Shown one piece after another: positions 56,297-64,000 of a stretch of 64,000 bases of DNA. The notes below the pieces were generated by a model. It was not told the origin of the DNA, made no database searches, and saw only the letters and a program-made list of their open reading frames with translations. The position numbers and the translations under genes are program-made. Positions within the stretch are counted from its first letter, which is position 1. Every line of letters begins with the position of its first letter. The stretch is from JACXTP01 sp963827905. GTDB lineage: Archaea > Thermoplasmatota > Thermoplasmata > Methanomassiliicoccales > UBA472. The stretch lies in contig CAWHCB010000007.1 of NCBI GenBank assembly GCA_963827905.1, forward strand, positions 248,001 through 312,000, written 5' to 3'.

Positions 56297-57309
56297 ATGT
56301 GCCCTCACTCTCGAGTCAAAAAGGGTGTTAGTCCGCCCAAGCGTCATCGTTTCATGAAGAAGGACCGGTTCAAGAAGGACCAGATGGGGGTGGCCGCAGT
56401 GATCGGGACCATAATGGCATTGCTGGTCTTCCTGACCTTCCTCACCGTGCTGGTGACCACTTGGATACCGGTCACCATGAAGGACAACGAGAGGAACCAT
56501 ATGAACGACGTGATCAGCCAGTTCAGTGACATGAAGGGCAGCGTCGACAACATGATGGTTTACACCACCATCAGTGGAAAGCCTTCCTTGCCGACCTACC
56601 AGGCGGTGACGTTGGGGGCTCCCGGGGTGCCTGCTTTCGCTTCGCCGACGGCGGGCTTCCTTTCGGTGAGCCCGAAGGGGTCGAGCAATTCCATGATAAC
56701 CACCTCCTTCACCCAGGGCACTGGGTCCCCGGTGACCGTGAATGGTGGCGGGTCGGTGCAGATGTACGCCCCGAACCGCTATTACGTCCAACAGTGGGTG
56801 GCGTATGAGAACGGTGGGATGTTGGTCAAGCAGGACGACGGACAGGTGTTCCGTGCTCTGCCGAGCATCACCTTCACCAACGACAGCGGGGCCTTGAACC
56901 TCGATCTGACCCAGATCGACCTGATCGGAGCGAACAGCTCGGTGGGTGGAACGGGCATCGAGGGGCTGAACCTAGAGGTCGTTTATGTGGACGAACAGAC
57001 CTACACCCTTAAGTCAAGCACCAACGTGGCGATGGTCTTCCAGACCAATTATGGAAAGGCCTACTTCGAATACCTGAACTCTACAATGGCAGCGATATTC
57101 AAGACCGGTCGGTGCTCGATCCGGTCGCCGAAGGGGATTACTATTCGAACGGGACGGCGGACATGGGGGCGAGCGACCTCATGTGGAGCATCCATTACCA
57201 GGACCAAGGCCAGGGAATCTTCAAGGTCACACTTCAGATCAGTCTATCTGCACTGGGTGGGACGGTCTCTGTGAAGCAGGCCTTCGTTAACGTGGAACTC
57301 AGCACCTAA
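56297..57309 (+). CDS. Type IV pilin-like protein (archaellin/pilin N-terminal domain); one frame break
   Basis: About 337 residues. The N-terminus has a basic leader MKKDRFKKDQMG (56,354 onward) followed by AAVIGTIMALLVFLTFLTVL, a class III signal/hydrophobic helix of archaeal pilins. Processing probably occurs between MG and VAAV. The rest is an extracellular all-beta domain (GSVQMYAPNRYYVQQWVAY, LDLTQIDLIGANSSVGG). Near 57,105 the frame changes, and the domain continues LDPVAEGDYYSNGTADMGAS to the stop at 57,307-57,309. The ATG at 56,297 has a good GGAG site; the ATG at 56,354 is the more usual start for a pilin. It lies 15 bases before the secretion ATPase, in the same operon. Confidence 0.75.
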
Positions 57310-57324
57310 ACAATGTGAGCGTGA

Positions 57325-59079
57325 ATGACCATGCAAAGCACAGAGGTCGAGAAAGGGAGCCAAGGCGGGAACGGAGCGCCAGAGGAGGGCAAGAAAGAGA
57401 AGAAGCCCCTCTTCGGGAAATCGGCGCGCAGAGTGAAGGTGGCGGCCGGTGCCGCGCCCCAACCAGAGCCTGCCCAGGCGGCAGTACCGCCGATGCCAGG
57501 GGTACCGGTGCCCGCTTCCAAGATAACCATCATCCCTCCGATCACCAACCCCGCCATAGAGGTGACGGAATTCTATCCGGTCATGGAGGAGTATAGCTAT
57601 GTCCGGATCACATACAACAATGACACCAGCGAGTACCTGTATGAAGTGATCGAGCCGCAACTGGACGCGCGGGAACAGGAGCTGCTCGACCTCGTCAAGG
57701 ATACCTTGCAGCGCACCCTCGGGTACGAATGGAAACGCTTCACCGAGATGGACAAGAAGGAGTATCTGCGGTCCGCGGTGGACAGCTTCATCGAATCCAG
57801 GGGGATCAAGGTCTCGGAGATGAGCGTCAGGAGGCTCAAGTACTACATCGTCCGCGACTTCGTGGAGCATGGTGTGATCGATGTCATGATGAAGGACGAT
57901 GACATCGAGGACATATCCTGCGATGGTACCGACATCCCCATCTTCGTCTGTCACCGGAAGTATGAGAGCATCAAGGCCAACCTCGTCTTCAACAACGAGG
58001 ACGACCTGAACTCCTTCGTGGTCGCGCTGGCCCAGAGGGGAGGGAAGCAGATCTCTGTCTCCAGCCCCATCCTCGACGGTACCACCCAGGAAGGCCACCG
58101 TGTCAACGCCACCTACTCCCGCGAGATATCCACGCGGGGGTCTACGTTCACTATCAGGCGCTTCAAGGACCGGCCCTTCACGCCGGTCGACCTGTTGAAA
58201 TACAAGACGGTCAGCCCGGAGATGATGGCATACCTCTGGATGGGGGTGGAGCATGGCGAGTCCATGATCCTTTGCGGCGGTACCGCCTCCGGAAAGACCT
58301 CCGCGCTGAACAGCATCGCCCTCTTCATACCGCCTGGCGCCAAGATCGTCAGCATCGAGGACACCAGGGAGATCAACCTTCCTCACGAGAACTGGATCCC
58401 AGGGACCACCAGGACCGGTGTGGGGGAGAAGGACTCGCTGGGGCGCGCCTCGGGCGAGATCGACATGTACGACCTGGTGAGGGCCTCGCTGCGTCAGAGG
58501 CCCAACTACATCATAGTCGGTGAGGTGCGTGGCAAGGAGACCTACATCATGTTCCAGGCCATGGCCACCGGGCACAGCACCTACAGCACCATGCACGCGG
58601 ATTCGGTGAAATCCATGGTCAACCGGTTGGAGAACCCGCCCATCAACTGTCCAAGGATATTGCTCACCGCGCTGCGCAATGTGCTCATCCAATCCCAGGT
58701 GCGGGTCGGCAACGATTACGTCCGGAGGATGAAGCAGATCATCGAGATCGTCGGTTTCGAACCGGAGACCAACGAGCTGATCACCAACACCGTCTACGAA
58801 TGGGACCAGGCCACGGACCGCTTCATCTACAAGGGCCACAGCTTCCTCTTCGACAAGATCATGGAGATGAAGTCGCTCTCGCACGAGGAGATGATGGAGG
58901 AGTTCGAGCGACGCATCGAGATCGTCAATTACATGGTGGCCAAGGACATGAGGGACCACCGCAAGATCTGGGCGGTGACCCAGGCCTATTACAAGGAACC
59001 GCAGAAGACGTTGCAGAGGGTGCGCAGGGAGATGCAGGAGATGGAATCCAAGAAGGAGGTGGGCAAGAATGTCGCCTGA
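57325..59079 (+). CDS. Type II/IV secretion ATPase (GspE/TadA family), first copy
   Basis: 584 residues. The N-terminus (1-75) is a basic, Pro/Ala-rich linker. YLYEVIEPQLDAREQELLDL and VRDFVEHGVIDVMMKDDDIE form the N-terminal domain. The RecA-like domain has ILCGGTASGKTSALNSIALF (Walker A), VSIEDTREINLPHENWIPGT (Asp box), YIIVGEVRGKETYIMFQAMA (Walker B) and TGHSTYSTMHADSVKSMVNR (His box). These are all hallmarks of hexameric GspE-type ATPases that power pilus assembly or secretion. Its stop overlaps the TadC-like start by 11 bases. A second ATPase gene follows at 61,043. Confidence 0.9.
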   Translation: MTMQSTEVEKGSQGGNGAPEEGKKEKKPLFGKSARRVKVAAGAAPQPEPAQAAVPPMPGVPVPASKITIIPPITNPAIEVTEFYPVMEEYSYVRITYNNDTSEYLYEVIEPQLDAREQELLDLVKDTLQRTLGYEWKRFTEMDKKEYLRSAVDSFIESRGIKVSEMSVRRLKYYIVRDFVEHGVIDVMMKDDDIEDISCDGTDIPIFVCHRKYESIKANLVFNNEDDLNSFVVALAQRGGKQISVSSPILDGTTQEGHRVNATYSREISTRGSTFTIRRFKDRPFTPVDLLKYKTVSPEMMAYLWMGVEHGESMILCGGTASGKTSALNSIALFIPPGAKIVSIEDTREINLPHENWIPGTTRTGVGEKDSLGRASGEIDMYDLVRASLRQRPNYIIVGEVRGKETYIMFQAMATGHSTYSTMHADSVKSMVNRLENPPINCPRILLTALRNVLIQSQVRVGNDYVRRMKQIIEIVGFEPETNELITNTVYEWDQATDRFIYKGHSFLFDKIMEMKSLSHEEMMEEFERRIEIVNYMVAKDMRDHRKIWAVTQAYYKEPQKTLQRVRREMQEMESKKEVGKNVA

Positions 59080-60118
59080 GGTCTCGGACATCTTCTCCCG
59101 CATAGAGTCCTCTAAGAAGGCCTATCTGAAGACCAAGGAGACCGGCGACGATGGGTCCTCGAAGGGCAACGGTCCTCGCCTGGTGAAGATGCGGCAAGGG
59201 GCCATCCCGGACTACGTCCGCCTGACCAAGTACCAGGAGTTCTGCTGGCGTACCATGGGCAAAGTGGTCAAGAAGCGCTACAAGCCCAATTCCAAATTGG
59301 AGCTGCAACTGCTGCAGGCCCATATCCGACTACGTCCGGAGGAGTACACCGCCTACATCTGGATGACGGCGCTCCTCACCTTCGCGATAACCTTGACGAT
59401 GGGGCTGCTCTTCGGAGGCGTGCTCATCGCCCTGATGGGCATCGACACCAGCATGGCATTGATATTCACCATCATGATCATCGCGTTGCCGCCGTTGCTG
59501 GTGTTCGGCATATTGAGCTCGACGCCAGGGTCCAAGGCCAAGTCCCGCAAGCGCGATATCGACAAGCGCATCGGCGCCACCATGAGCTTCATATCCGCCA
59601 TGGCCTCCGCCGACGTCAACATCGACACCATATTCAAGGAGCTGGCCCGCCAGCCGATCTATGGTGAGATCAAGAACGAGGCCGAATGGATAACCAGGGA
59701 CACCGAGCTCCTCGGCGTCGATATCCTCACCGCCATAAGCAAGGGGGCGCAACGCACCCCCTCGTCCAAGTTCCAGGAGTTCCTCCAGGGAGTGGTGACG
59801 ACCGCCACCTCCGGAGGTCAGCTCAAACCCTACTTCCTGCAGAAGGCGGAGCAGTTCGAGAAGGAGTCCAAGCTGGACATGAGGGCGCAGTTGGAGACGC
59901 TCGGCCTCATGGCCGAGACCTTCGTCACCGTCGTGGTGGCGTTCCCCCTGTTCCTGGTGGTCATCATGGCCATCATGGCCATAGTGCCAGGGAGCTCGAG
60001 CGGCACCTCGGACACCACGCTGCTGTTGCTCTGGCTCGTGGTCCTGCTGATGATCCCGCTCTCCCAGTTCGGGTTCATATTCTTCATATGGAACACCACC
60101 AAGGAGTCCACGATGTGA
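59069..60118 (+). CDS. TadC/GspF-like membrane protein, first copy
   Basis: 349 residues. A cytoplasmic N-terminal half includes QLLQAHIRLRPEEYTAYIWM. A membrane pair follows (ALLTFAITLTMGLLFGGVLI and IFTIMIIALPPLLVFGILSS), then a helical cytoplasmic part GATMSFISAMASADVNIDTI and LKPYFLQKAEQFEKESKLDM. Two further membrane helices close it (VVVAFPLFLVVIMAIMAIVP and LLLLWLVVLLMIPLSQFGFI). This T2SSF architecture is that of the platform protein paired with GspE-type ATPases. The frame overlaps the ATPase gene by 11 bases, and the next TadC-like gene starts 10 bases later, so the genes are translationally linked. Confidence 0.85.
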   Translation: MSPEVSDIFSRIESSKKAYLKTKETGDDGSSKGNGPRLVKMRQGAIPDYVRLTKYQEFCWRTMGKVVKKRYKPNSKLELQLLQAHIRLRPEEYTAYIWMTALLTFAITLTMGLLFGGVLIALMGIDTSMALIFTIMIIALPPLLVFGILSSTPGSKAKSRKRDIDKRIGATMSFISAMASADVNIDTIFKELARQPIYGEIKNEAEWITRDTELLGVDILTAISKGAQRTPSSKFQEFLQGVVTTATSGGQLKPYFLQKAEQFEKESKLDMRAQLETLGLMAETFVTVVVAFPLFLVVIMAIMAIVPGSSSGTSDTTLLLLWLVVLLMIPLSQFGFIFFIWNTTKESTM

Positions 60119-60128
60119 GGTGAGTCAA

Positions 60129-61043
60129 ATGGCTGAAAAGAAAAAGGAGATATTGGATATCGAGCAGCTCAACCTGCACAAGCAGGACTACTCGAAGTTG
60201 TTGCTCATCATCGGTGTCGTGGGATTGGTCATTTGCCTGGTGATCGCCTTCGTGGAGATCGCGGAAGTGGTGAGCACCGGGCTGGAATGGATCTACTGGA
60301 TCATGCTTGGCCTGATGTGCCTGTCGGGGCCCTACGGATTCTACATGAGCTGGAAGTACAAGAAGACCCAAGAGATCGAGACCAGACTGCCGGACTTCCT
60401 GCGTGACGTGGCCGAGGCGGGTCGTTTCGGCATGACCTTGGCCCAAGCCATTCGGGTCTCCTCGAGAGGGCGCTATGGTCGCCTGACCCCGGAGATCCAG
60501 AGGATGGCCGCCCAGATCGACTGGGGCGTGCCGGCCTCAGAGGCGTTGCGCCTGTTCGCGGAGCGCGTGAACACCCCGCTGGTGAAGCGCATGGTCTCCA
60601 TCATCATCAAGGCCAACGACGCGGGCGGCAGCGTGGCCGACGTCCTGACCATGGTGGCTCACGATGCTCGCGAGACGATCATCAACTTCAACGAGAGGCG
60701 CATCTCCATGGCCACCTACACCGTGGTCATCTATGTCGCCTTCGGCGTGTTCCTGGCCACCATCTTCATCCTGAACACCACCTTCCTGCCGAACATGGAG
60801 GAGGCAGGGCAGCAGGTGAACGAACAGGCCCTCGAGGCGGGTGTCACCAACCTGCCGGCCACCATTCAATCGGAGATAATCCCGACCGTGCAGCTCATCT
60901 TCATCGTTTCTGTGGCCATACACGCCTTCGGCGACGGGATATTGGCCGGGGTGCTGCAGGACGGTAAGATAGCCAATGGCCTGCGCCATTCGTTCATCAT
61001 GCTGCTGATAGGGTTCCTGGGCACGATATTGATCACTGGGTGA
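60129..61043 (+). CDS. TadC/GspF-like membrane protein, second copy
   Basis: About 304 residues from ATG 60,129, which has GAGGTGA immediately upstream; a GTG at 60,120 is possible. It has membrane helices LLLIIGVVGLVICLVIAFVE and IYWIMLGLMCLSGPYGFYMS. The T2SSF core is LPDFLRDVAEAGRFGMTLAQ and INFNERRISMATYTVVIYVA, with later helices FGVFLATIFILNTTFLPNME and SFIMLLIGFLGTILIT. It is a platform protein like its neighbour but clearly distinct in sequence, so the two may form a heteromeric platform. The stop overlaps the start of the second ATPase (TGATG). Confidence 0.85.
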   Translation: MAEKKKEILDIEQLNLHKQDYSKLLLIIGVVGLVICLVIAFVEIAEVVSTGLEWIYWIMLGLMCLSGPYGFYMSWKYKKTQEIETRLPDFLRDVAEAGRFGMTLAQAIRVSSRGRYGRLTPEIQRMAAQIDWGVPASEALRLFAERVNTPLVKRMVSIIIKANDAGGSVADVLTMVAHDARETIINFNERRISMATYTVVIYVAFGVFLATIFILNTTFLPNMEEAGQQVNEQALEAGVTNLPATIQSEIIPTVQLIFIVSVAIHAFGDGILAGVLQDGKIANGLRHSFIMLLIGFLGTILITG

Positions 61044-62713
61044 TGCAAATGGAAGCTGACAAACAGACTGTGGAGGAGATCGGCAAGGAGCTGGAAGCGG
61101 AGAAGGCGTCCGGCCCCAAGGCGACCCGCGGCGTGTTCAACCGCAAGCCCATGAAGGTCATGGTGGGGGCGAGCAACCTCACCGCCCCGTCCCGAACGCT
61201 CATCACGGAGATACCGAAGATCGCGGAGCCCAACGTGGACGAGGTGGAGATCAACACCATCATCAAGCCCGCCGCCTACGTGAGGATCAAGTTCGACAAC
61301 ATCGCCTCGGAGTACATCTACGAGGTCATCGAGCCGAAGCTGACGGATGATGAGCGCGAGCTGCTGGACCTGCTCAAGGAATCGCTCACCATGACCTTGA
61401 ACCTGGCCGATCGGAAGAAGCCGGAGGAGCGCACCGAGGTGTTGCGCCAGGGCATGAACGAGCTGCTGAAGAACTTCGACATCGTGCTGAACACCGTGTC
61501 CTCGGACCGCATCTTCTACTACCTGCACCGCGACTTCGTCGGATATGGCGTCATCAACGTGATGATGATCGACCCCAACGTGGAGGACTGTTCCTGCGAT
61601 GGCGTCAGCATCCCGCTGTACATATTCCACCGCAAGTACGGCTCCATCAAGTCCAACATACAGTTCAACGACGAACTGGAGCTGGACTCCTTCGTGGTAT
61701 GGATGGCGCAACGCTGCGGCAAGCACATCTCCGTCGCCGACCCGTTGCTCGATGCCACCATCCCCGACGGTTCGCGTCTGAACGCATCGCTCGGAAAGCA
61801 CGTGACCAAGCGTGGGTCGTCGTTCACGATCAGGCGCTTCAAGGAGAACCCCTTCACCCCGCTGGACCTGGTCAAGTTCAAGACCATGAACACGGAGATG
61901 ATGGCCTACCTGTGGATCGCCACGGAGTTCGGCTGCTCCATGCTGGTGTGCGGAGGTACCGCCTCCGGGAAGACCACCACGCTCAACGCCGTGCTCCTGT
62001 TCATCCCGCCCCAGAAGAAGATCATCTCCATCGAGGACACCAGGGAGCTGAACCTGCCCCACGAGAACTGGATCCCGGGCGTCACCCGGGAGGGTTTCGG
62101 CGGCAAGAAGGCGAACGCGGTGGGCCAGGTGGACATGTACGACCTGCTCACCGCGGCCTTGCGTCAGAGGCCGGACTATCTGATGGTCGGTGAGGTGCGT
62201 GGCAAGGAGGCCTATGTGGTGTTCCAGGCCATGGCCACCGGGAAGACCTCGTACTCGACCTTCCACGCCGAGGACGTGCAAGCGATGGTCCATCGTATGG
62301 AGAACGACCCCATCAATCTGCCCCGCGCGCTCATCACCGCCCTGGACATAGTGCTGCTGCAGGCCCAGGTCAAGGTCGGGACCAAGATGACCAGGCGGGT
62401 AAAGTCGCTCACCGAGATCGTGGGCATGGACCCGGAGACGGGCGAGCTCATCACCAACTCCGTGTTCTCCTGGAACCCGGCGAACGACTCGTTCAACTAC
62501 TCTGGGCACAGCTACATCTTCGAGAAGGTGCGCAGCATCAAGTCCTGGTCCCCCAGGGACATGGAGAGGGAGATGCAGCGCCGCGTGGAGATACTGGAGT
62601 ACATGCGCAAGACCGGGGTCAACAACTATAGGCAGGTGGCCAAGATCGTCTCCGCCTACTACCGCAACCCCGAGCGCGTGATGAAGGAGATCCGCGAGAA
62701 GTCGCCGAAGTGA
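61043..62713 (+). CDS. Type II/IV secretion ATPase (GspE/TadA family), second copy
   Basis: About 556 residues. The N-terminal domain has YIYEVIEPKLTDDERELLDL and LHRDFVGYGVINVMMIDPNV. The motor domain has LVCGGTASGKTTTLNAVLLF (Walker A), ISIEDTRELNLPHENWIPGV, YLMVGEVRGKEAYVVFQAMA (Walker B) and TGKTSYSTFHAEDVQAMVHR. The whole protein is paralogous to the ATPase at 57,325. Both have conserved catalytic residues, so both are probably active. ATG 61,043 overlaps the preceding stop; ATG 61,049 is an alternative. It is the last gene of the pilus-like cluster. No prepilin peptidase is encoded in the window. Confidence 0.9.
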   Translation: MQMEADKQTVEEIGKELEAEKASGPKATRGVFNRKPMKVMVGASNLTAPSRTLITEIPKIAEPNVDEVEINTIIKPAAYVRIKFDNIASEYIYEVIEPKLTDDERELLDLLKESLTMTLNLADRKKPEERTEVLRQGMNELLKNFDIVLNTVSSDRIFYYLHRDFVGYGVINVMMIDPNVEDCSCDGVSIPLYIFHRKYGSIKSNIQFNDELELDSFVVWMAQRCGKHISVADPLLDATIPDGSRLNASLGKHVTKRGSSFTIRRFKENPFTPLDLVKFKTMNTEMMAYLWIATEFGCSMLVCGGTASGKTTTLNAVLLFIPPQKKIISIEDTRELNLPHENWIPGVTREGFGGKKANAVGQVDMYDLLTAALRQRPDYLMVGEVRGKEAYVVFQAMATGKTSYSTFHAEDVQAMVHRMENDPINLPRALITALDIVLLQAQVKVGTKMTRRVKSLTEIVGMDPETGELITNSVFSWNPANDSFNYSGHSYIFEKVRSIKSWSPRDMEREMQRRVEILEYMRKTGVNNYRQVAKIVSAYYRNPERVMKEIREKSPK

Positions 62714-63382
62714 GCCTGCTGGCCCACCTCTAAACCCCTTCCAGTTCCTACTTTTTCACTTTTCCATTGAACTAGGTGAGACCGTTCATCCAGCCTCTCT
62801 GAGGATTTGCTCTCGGCCTGCCTCTGGCCCATGAGGTGCCCGCCCAATCCGAGGGCCCATAGCAGCACGGGATAGGCCACCCAGCGCTCCAGGCCGCCCT
62901 CGCCCAGCTCCATGAAGGGGCTGTTGTCGCCCATGAAGATGTAGCTGAACAGAACCAAGAGAGATATCGGCCCCAAGTGCGACGGTGACGAAACGGAAAG
63001 GAGCCTGGACGATGCGGAAGGTCATGACGGCCGCGATGCCCCTGCCGATGAAGGTGGTCATGGCGAACAAGGCATGCACCGTGCCCCAGCTGCCGTTGAA
63101 GATCCCCACCCCCATCACTCCGATCCCGAATGCTGCCATAGGCAGGGTGACGCTCCATTTCCTGTGCCGCCCGTGCAGAAGGAACGTCGCGCCGATCACC
63201 AGCAGTCCGCACAAGGCCATGGATGCTGAGAATATGTTGGATGATGGCTGGACGATGATGCTGTTCGGCGGTTCGGTCGCACCGAGGTCGCTGATCATGT
63301 TATCCGCGGTATTGTACCCTGGGTAGAGCGCCTCGGCGGTGATTATCCCCATGAGCGCCACTGTGCCGGCGAGGAACAGCAT
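62659..63382 (-). CDS. DUF998-like membrane protein; one frame break
   Basis: A six- to seven-helix membrane protein of the DUF998 family. AEALYPGYNTADNMISDLGA near the N-terminus is the family hallmark, followed by SASMALCGLLVIGATFLLHG and FGIGVMGVGIFNGSWGTVHA. Near 62,975 the frame changes, and the next helix continues PISLLVLFSYIFMGDNSPF and WVAYPVLLWALGLGGHLMGQ. In that frame it runs to 62,659, overlapping the end of the ATPase gene by 55 bases. The C-terminal part after GHLMGQRQ is doubtful, and a further break may end it earlier. Coding continues upstream of Met 63,382 (FDRIAWAGA), so the true start is unresolved. Confidence 0.6.
62750..62764 (+). terminator. T-rich terminator after the pilus-like operon
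   Basis: ACTTTTTCACTTTTCC lies about 38 bases after the last stop of the cluster. It is a typical archaeal T-tract stop without a clear stem. Confidence 0.35.
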
Positions 63383-63496
63383 GGCCCCCGCCCAAGCGAT
63401 GCGATCGAATCCTTTCGCGCCGACGAACGTGTTATCTGGGGAACAATTGGACCAACCTGTAAAAAAAGGTCGATGCCGTGGCGATGCCAGTGAGTG

Positions 63497-63508
63497 AAAA
63501 AAAAAAAA
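63497..63508 (-). terminator. Poly-T terminator after the zinc-ribbon gene
   Basis: Twelve A residues on the plus strand (63,497-63,508) read as T12 after the stop of the minus-strand zinc-ribbon gene. It is the strongest archaeal-type terminator in the window. It also separates that gene from the DUF998 gene. Confidence 0.6.
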
Positions 63509-63554
63509 TGTGGAAAGGAATTATTGAAAGGGGGGCGTCCCGCCCCGTTCGCCC

Positions 63555-64000
63555 TTACTTCTTCTCCTCGGTCTTGGGCTCCTCTTTGGGCGTCTTGTCC
63601 GAGCGCTTGACGATGCGCCTGAAGGTGCGGGGCTGTTCCTTCACCTCGGCCTGGGGGGCGGCGGCGAAGACCGTGCCGCACTTGTGGCATACCGTGCTGC
63701 CGCGTGGGTTGAGGATCCCGCAGGTCGGGCAAGCGAACGCGCCGCTCTTCTTGTCCTCCTCCCTCTTGGCCAACCAGGCCTCGAAGGTCAGGAAGCCGGG
63801 CTCGGTCTTGAGCCACTCCTGGAACTTCTCCTCGGAGTACTTGGCGCCCAGGGCCGCCTTGGCCTGGTCGCGGTAGGTGTTGACGTACTCGTCGTACTGC
63901 TCCTGCATGGACTTCATGTAGGCGTCGCCCTGCTCCTCCTGGTTCGGCTCGGTGAGGAACTTGGCGTGGCACTCGGGGCACTCCGACACATTGGCCGGGA
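63555..64000 (-). CDS. Zinc-ribbon protein, possibly truncated by the window edge
   Basis: At least 144 residues. It starts (if at Met 63,989) with MSECPECHAKF, which looks like the second half of a zinc ribbon. The frame is open to the window end, so the first half may lie outside. A helical middle (MKSMQEQYDEYVNTYRDQAK) leads to a complete zinc ribbon CPTCGILNPRGSTVCHKCGT, then a basic tail RTFRRIVKRSDKTPKEEPKT. Such ribbons often bind nucleic acids or other proteins; nothing more specific can be said. A T12 terminator follows. Confidence 0.7.
   Translation of the reverse strand, partial: PANVSECPECHAKFLTEPNQEEQGDAYMKSMQEQYDEYVNTYRDQAKAALGAKYSEEKFQEWLKTEPGFLTFEAWLAKREEDKKSGAFACPTCGILNPRGSTVCHKCGTVFAAAPQAEVKEQPRTFRRIVKRSDKTPKEEPKTEEKK

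Noticed and set aside
57244..59103. A 619-codon open frame opposite the first secretion ATPase, and a similar 547-codon one at 60,866-62,509
   Set aside because: Both are composition artefacts on the complement of highly biased ATPase genes, rich in His, Asp and Val, with no recognisable motif.
1..64000. Insertion sequences, integrases, phage genes or tRNA-linked islands
   Set aside because: I found no transposase, integrase or terminal inverted repeats, and the only tRNA (55,985-56,060) has no attached mobile gene or direct repeat that I can see.

Overview
The window looks like an archaeal chromosome segment, most likely from the Thermoplasmatota (Thermoplasmata). The evidence is a deoxyhypusine synthase, an Lhr-type helicase with a C-terminal zinc module, archaeal-style pilin/TadA/TadC genes, TATA-box promoters with short or absent leaders, a Thermoplasma-type SDR threonine dehydrogenase, and a free-standing HdrD-like protein. 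Coding DNA is GC-rich, while several intergenic regions are sharply AT-rich. A relative of Methanomassiliicoccales or a sediment Thermoplasmata lineage would fit, but no methanogenesis marker is present to decide.

Layout. 0-5.7 kb: a methyltransferase remnant, a DUF3795 protein, a frame-broken SDR, two flavodoxin-fold proteins, a GNAT and Kbl. 5.9-12 kb: a PIG-L-like protein that has lost its metal ligands, SDR-type threonine dehydrogenase, a CDF metal transporter with three C-terminal domains, small membrane and zinc-ribbon proteins, and a TPR protein. 12-18.5 kb: an AddB/AddA-like helicase-nuclease pair. 18.6-29 kb: two very large secreted, membrane-anchored papain-family proteases built from repeated beta modules, separated by an ExoIII gene. 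29.5-33 kb: a flavoprotein, DUF362-ferredoxin, HNH, GNAT and universal stress proteins. 33-40.5 kb: a seven-gene Hyf/complex-I-like membrane operon whose large subunit lacks both NiFe cysteine motifs, so it is an energy-converting hydrogenase-related (Ehr-type) complex rather than a hydrogenase. 40.7-47 kb: an MFS exporter, a ferritin-like protein, an HdrD-like protein and Lhr. 47-53 kb: a tandem AsnC-type regulator, a FAH hydrolase and housekeeping genes (RlmE, PurM, Dys). 53.5-62.7 kb: a coiled-coil RecA-like pseudo-ATPase, tRNA-Phe, and a type IV pilus-like cluster of pilin, TadA, TadC, TadC, TadA. The window ends with a DUF998 membrane protein and a zinc-ribbon protein.

How the genes fit together. 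Tdh and Kbl form the threonine-to-glycine route. The secreted proteases suggest protein degradation, which would feed amino-acid catabolism. The Ehr complex and the HdrD-like protein are plausible membrane and electron-transfer modules for energy conservation. The pilus-like cluster is a dedicated surface-filament or secretion machine with duplicated motor parts.

Caution on sequence quality. Many genes carry single-base frame breaks, often in G/C runs, with conserved protein continuing in another frame. They are dense across 33-40.5 kb and scattered elsewhere, but absent from AddAB and from several housekeeping genes. I annotate such genes as single loci and give the approximate break points. 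Whether the breaks are assembly errors or real decay cannot be settled from this sequence alone.
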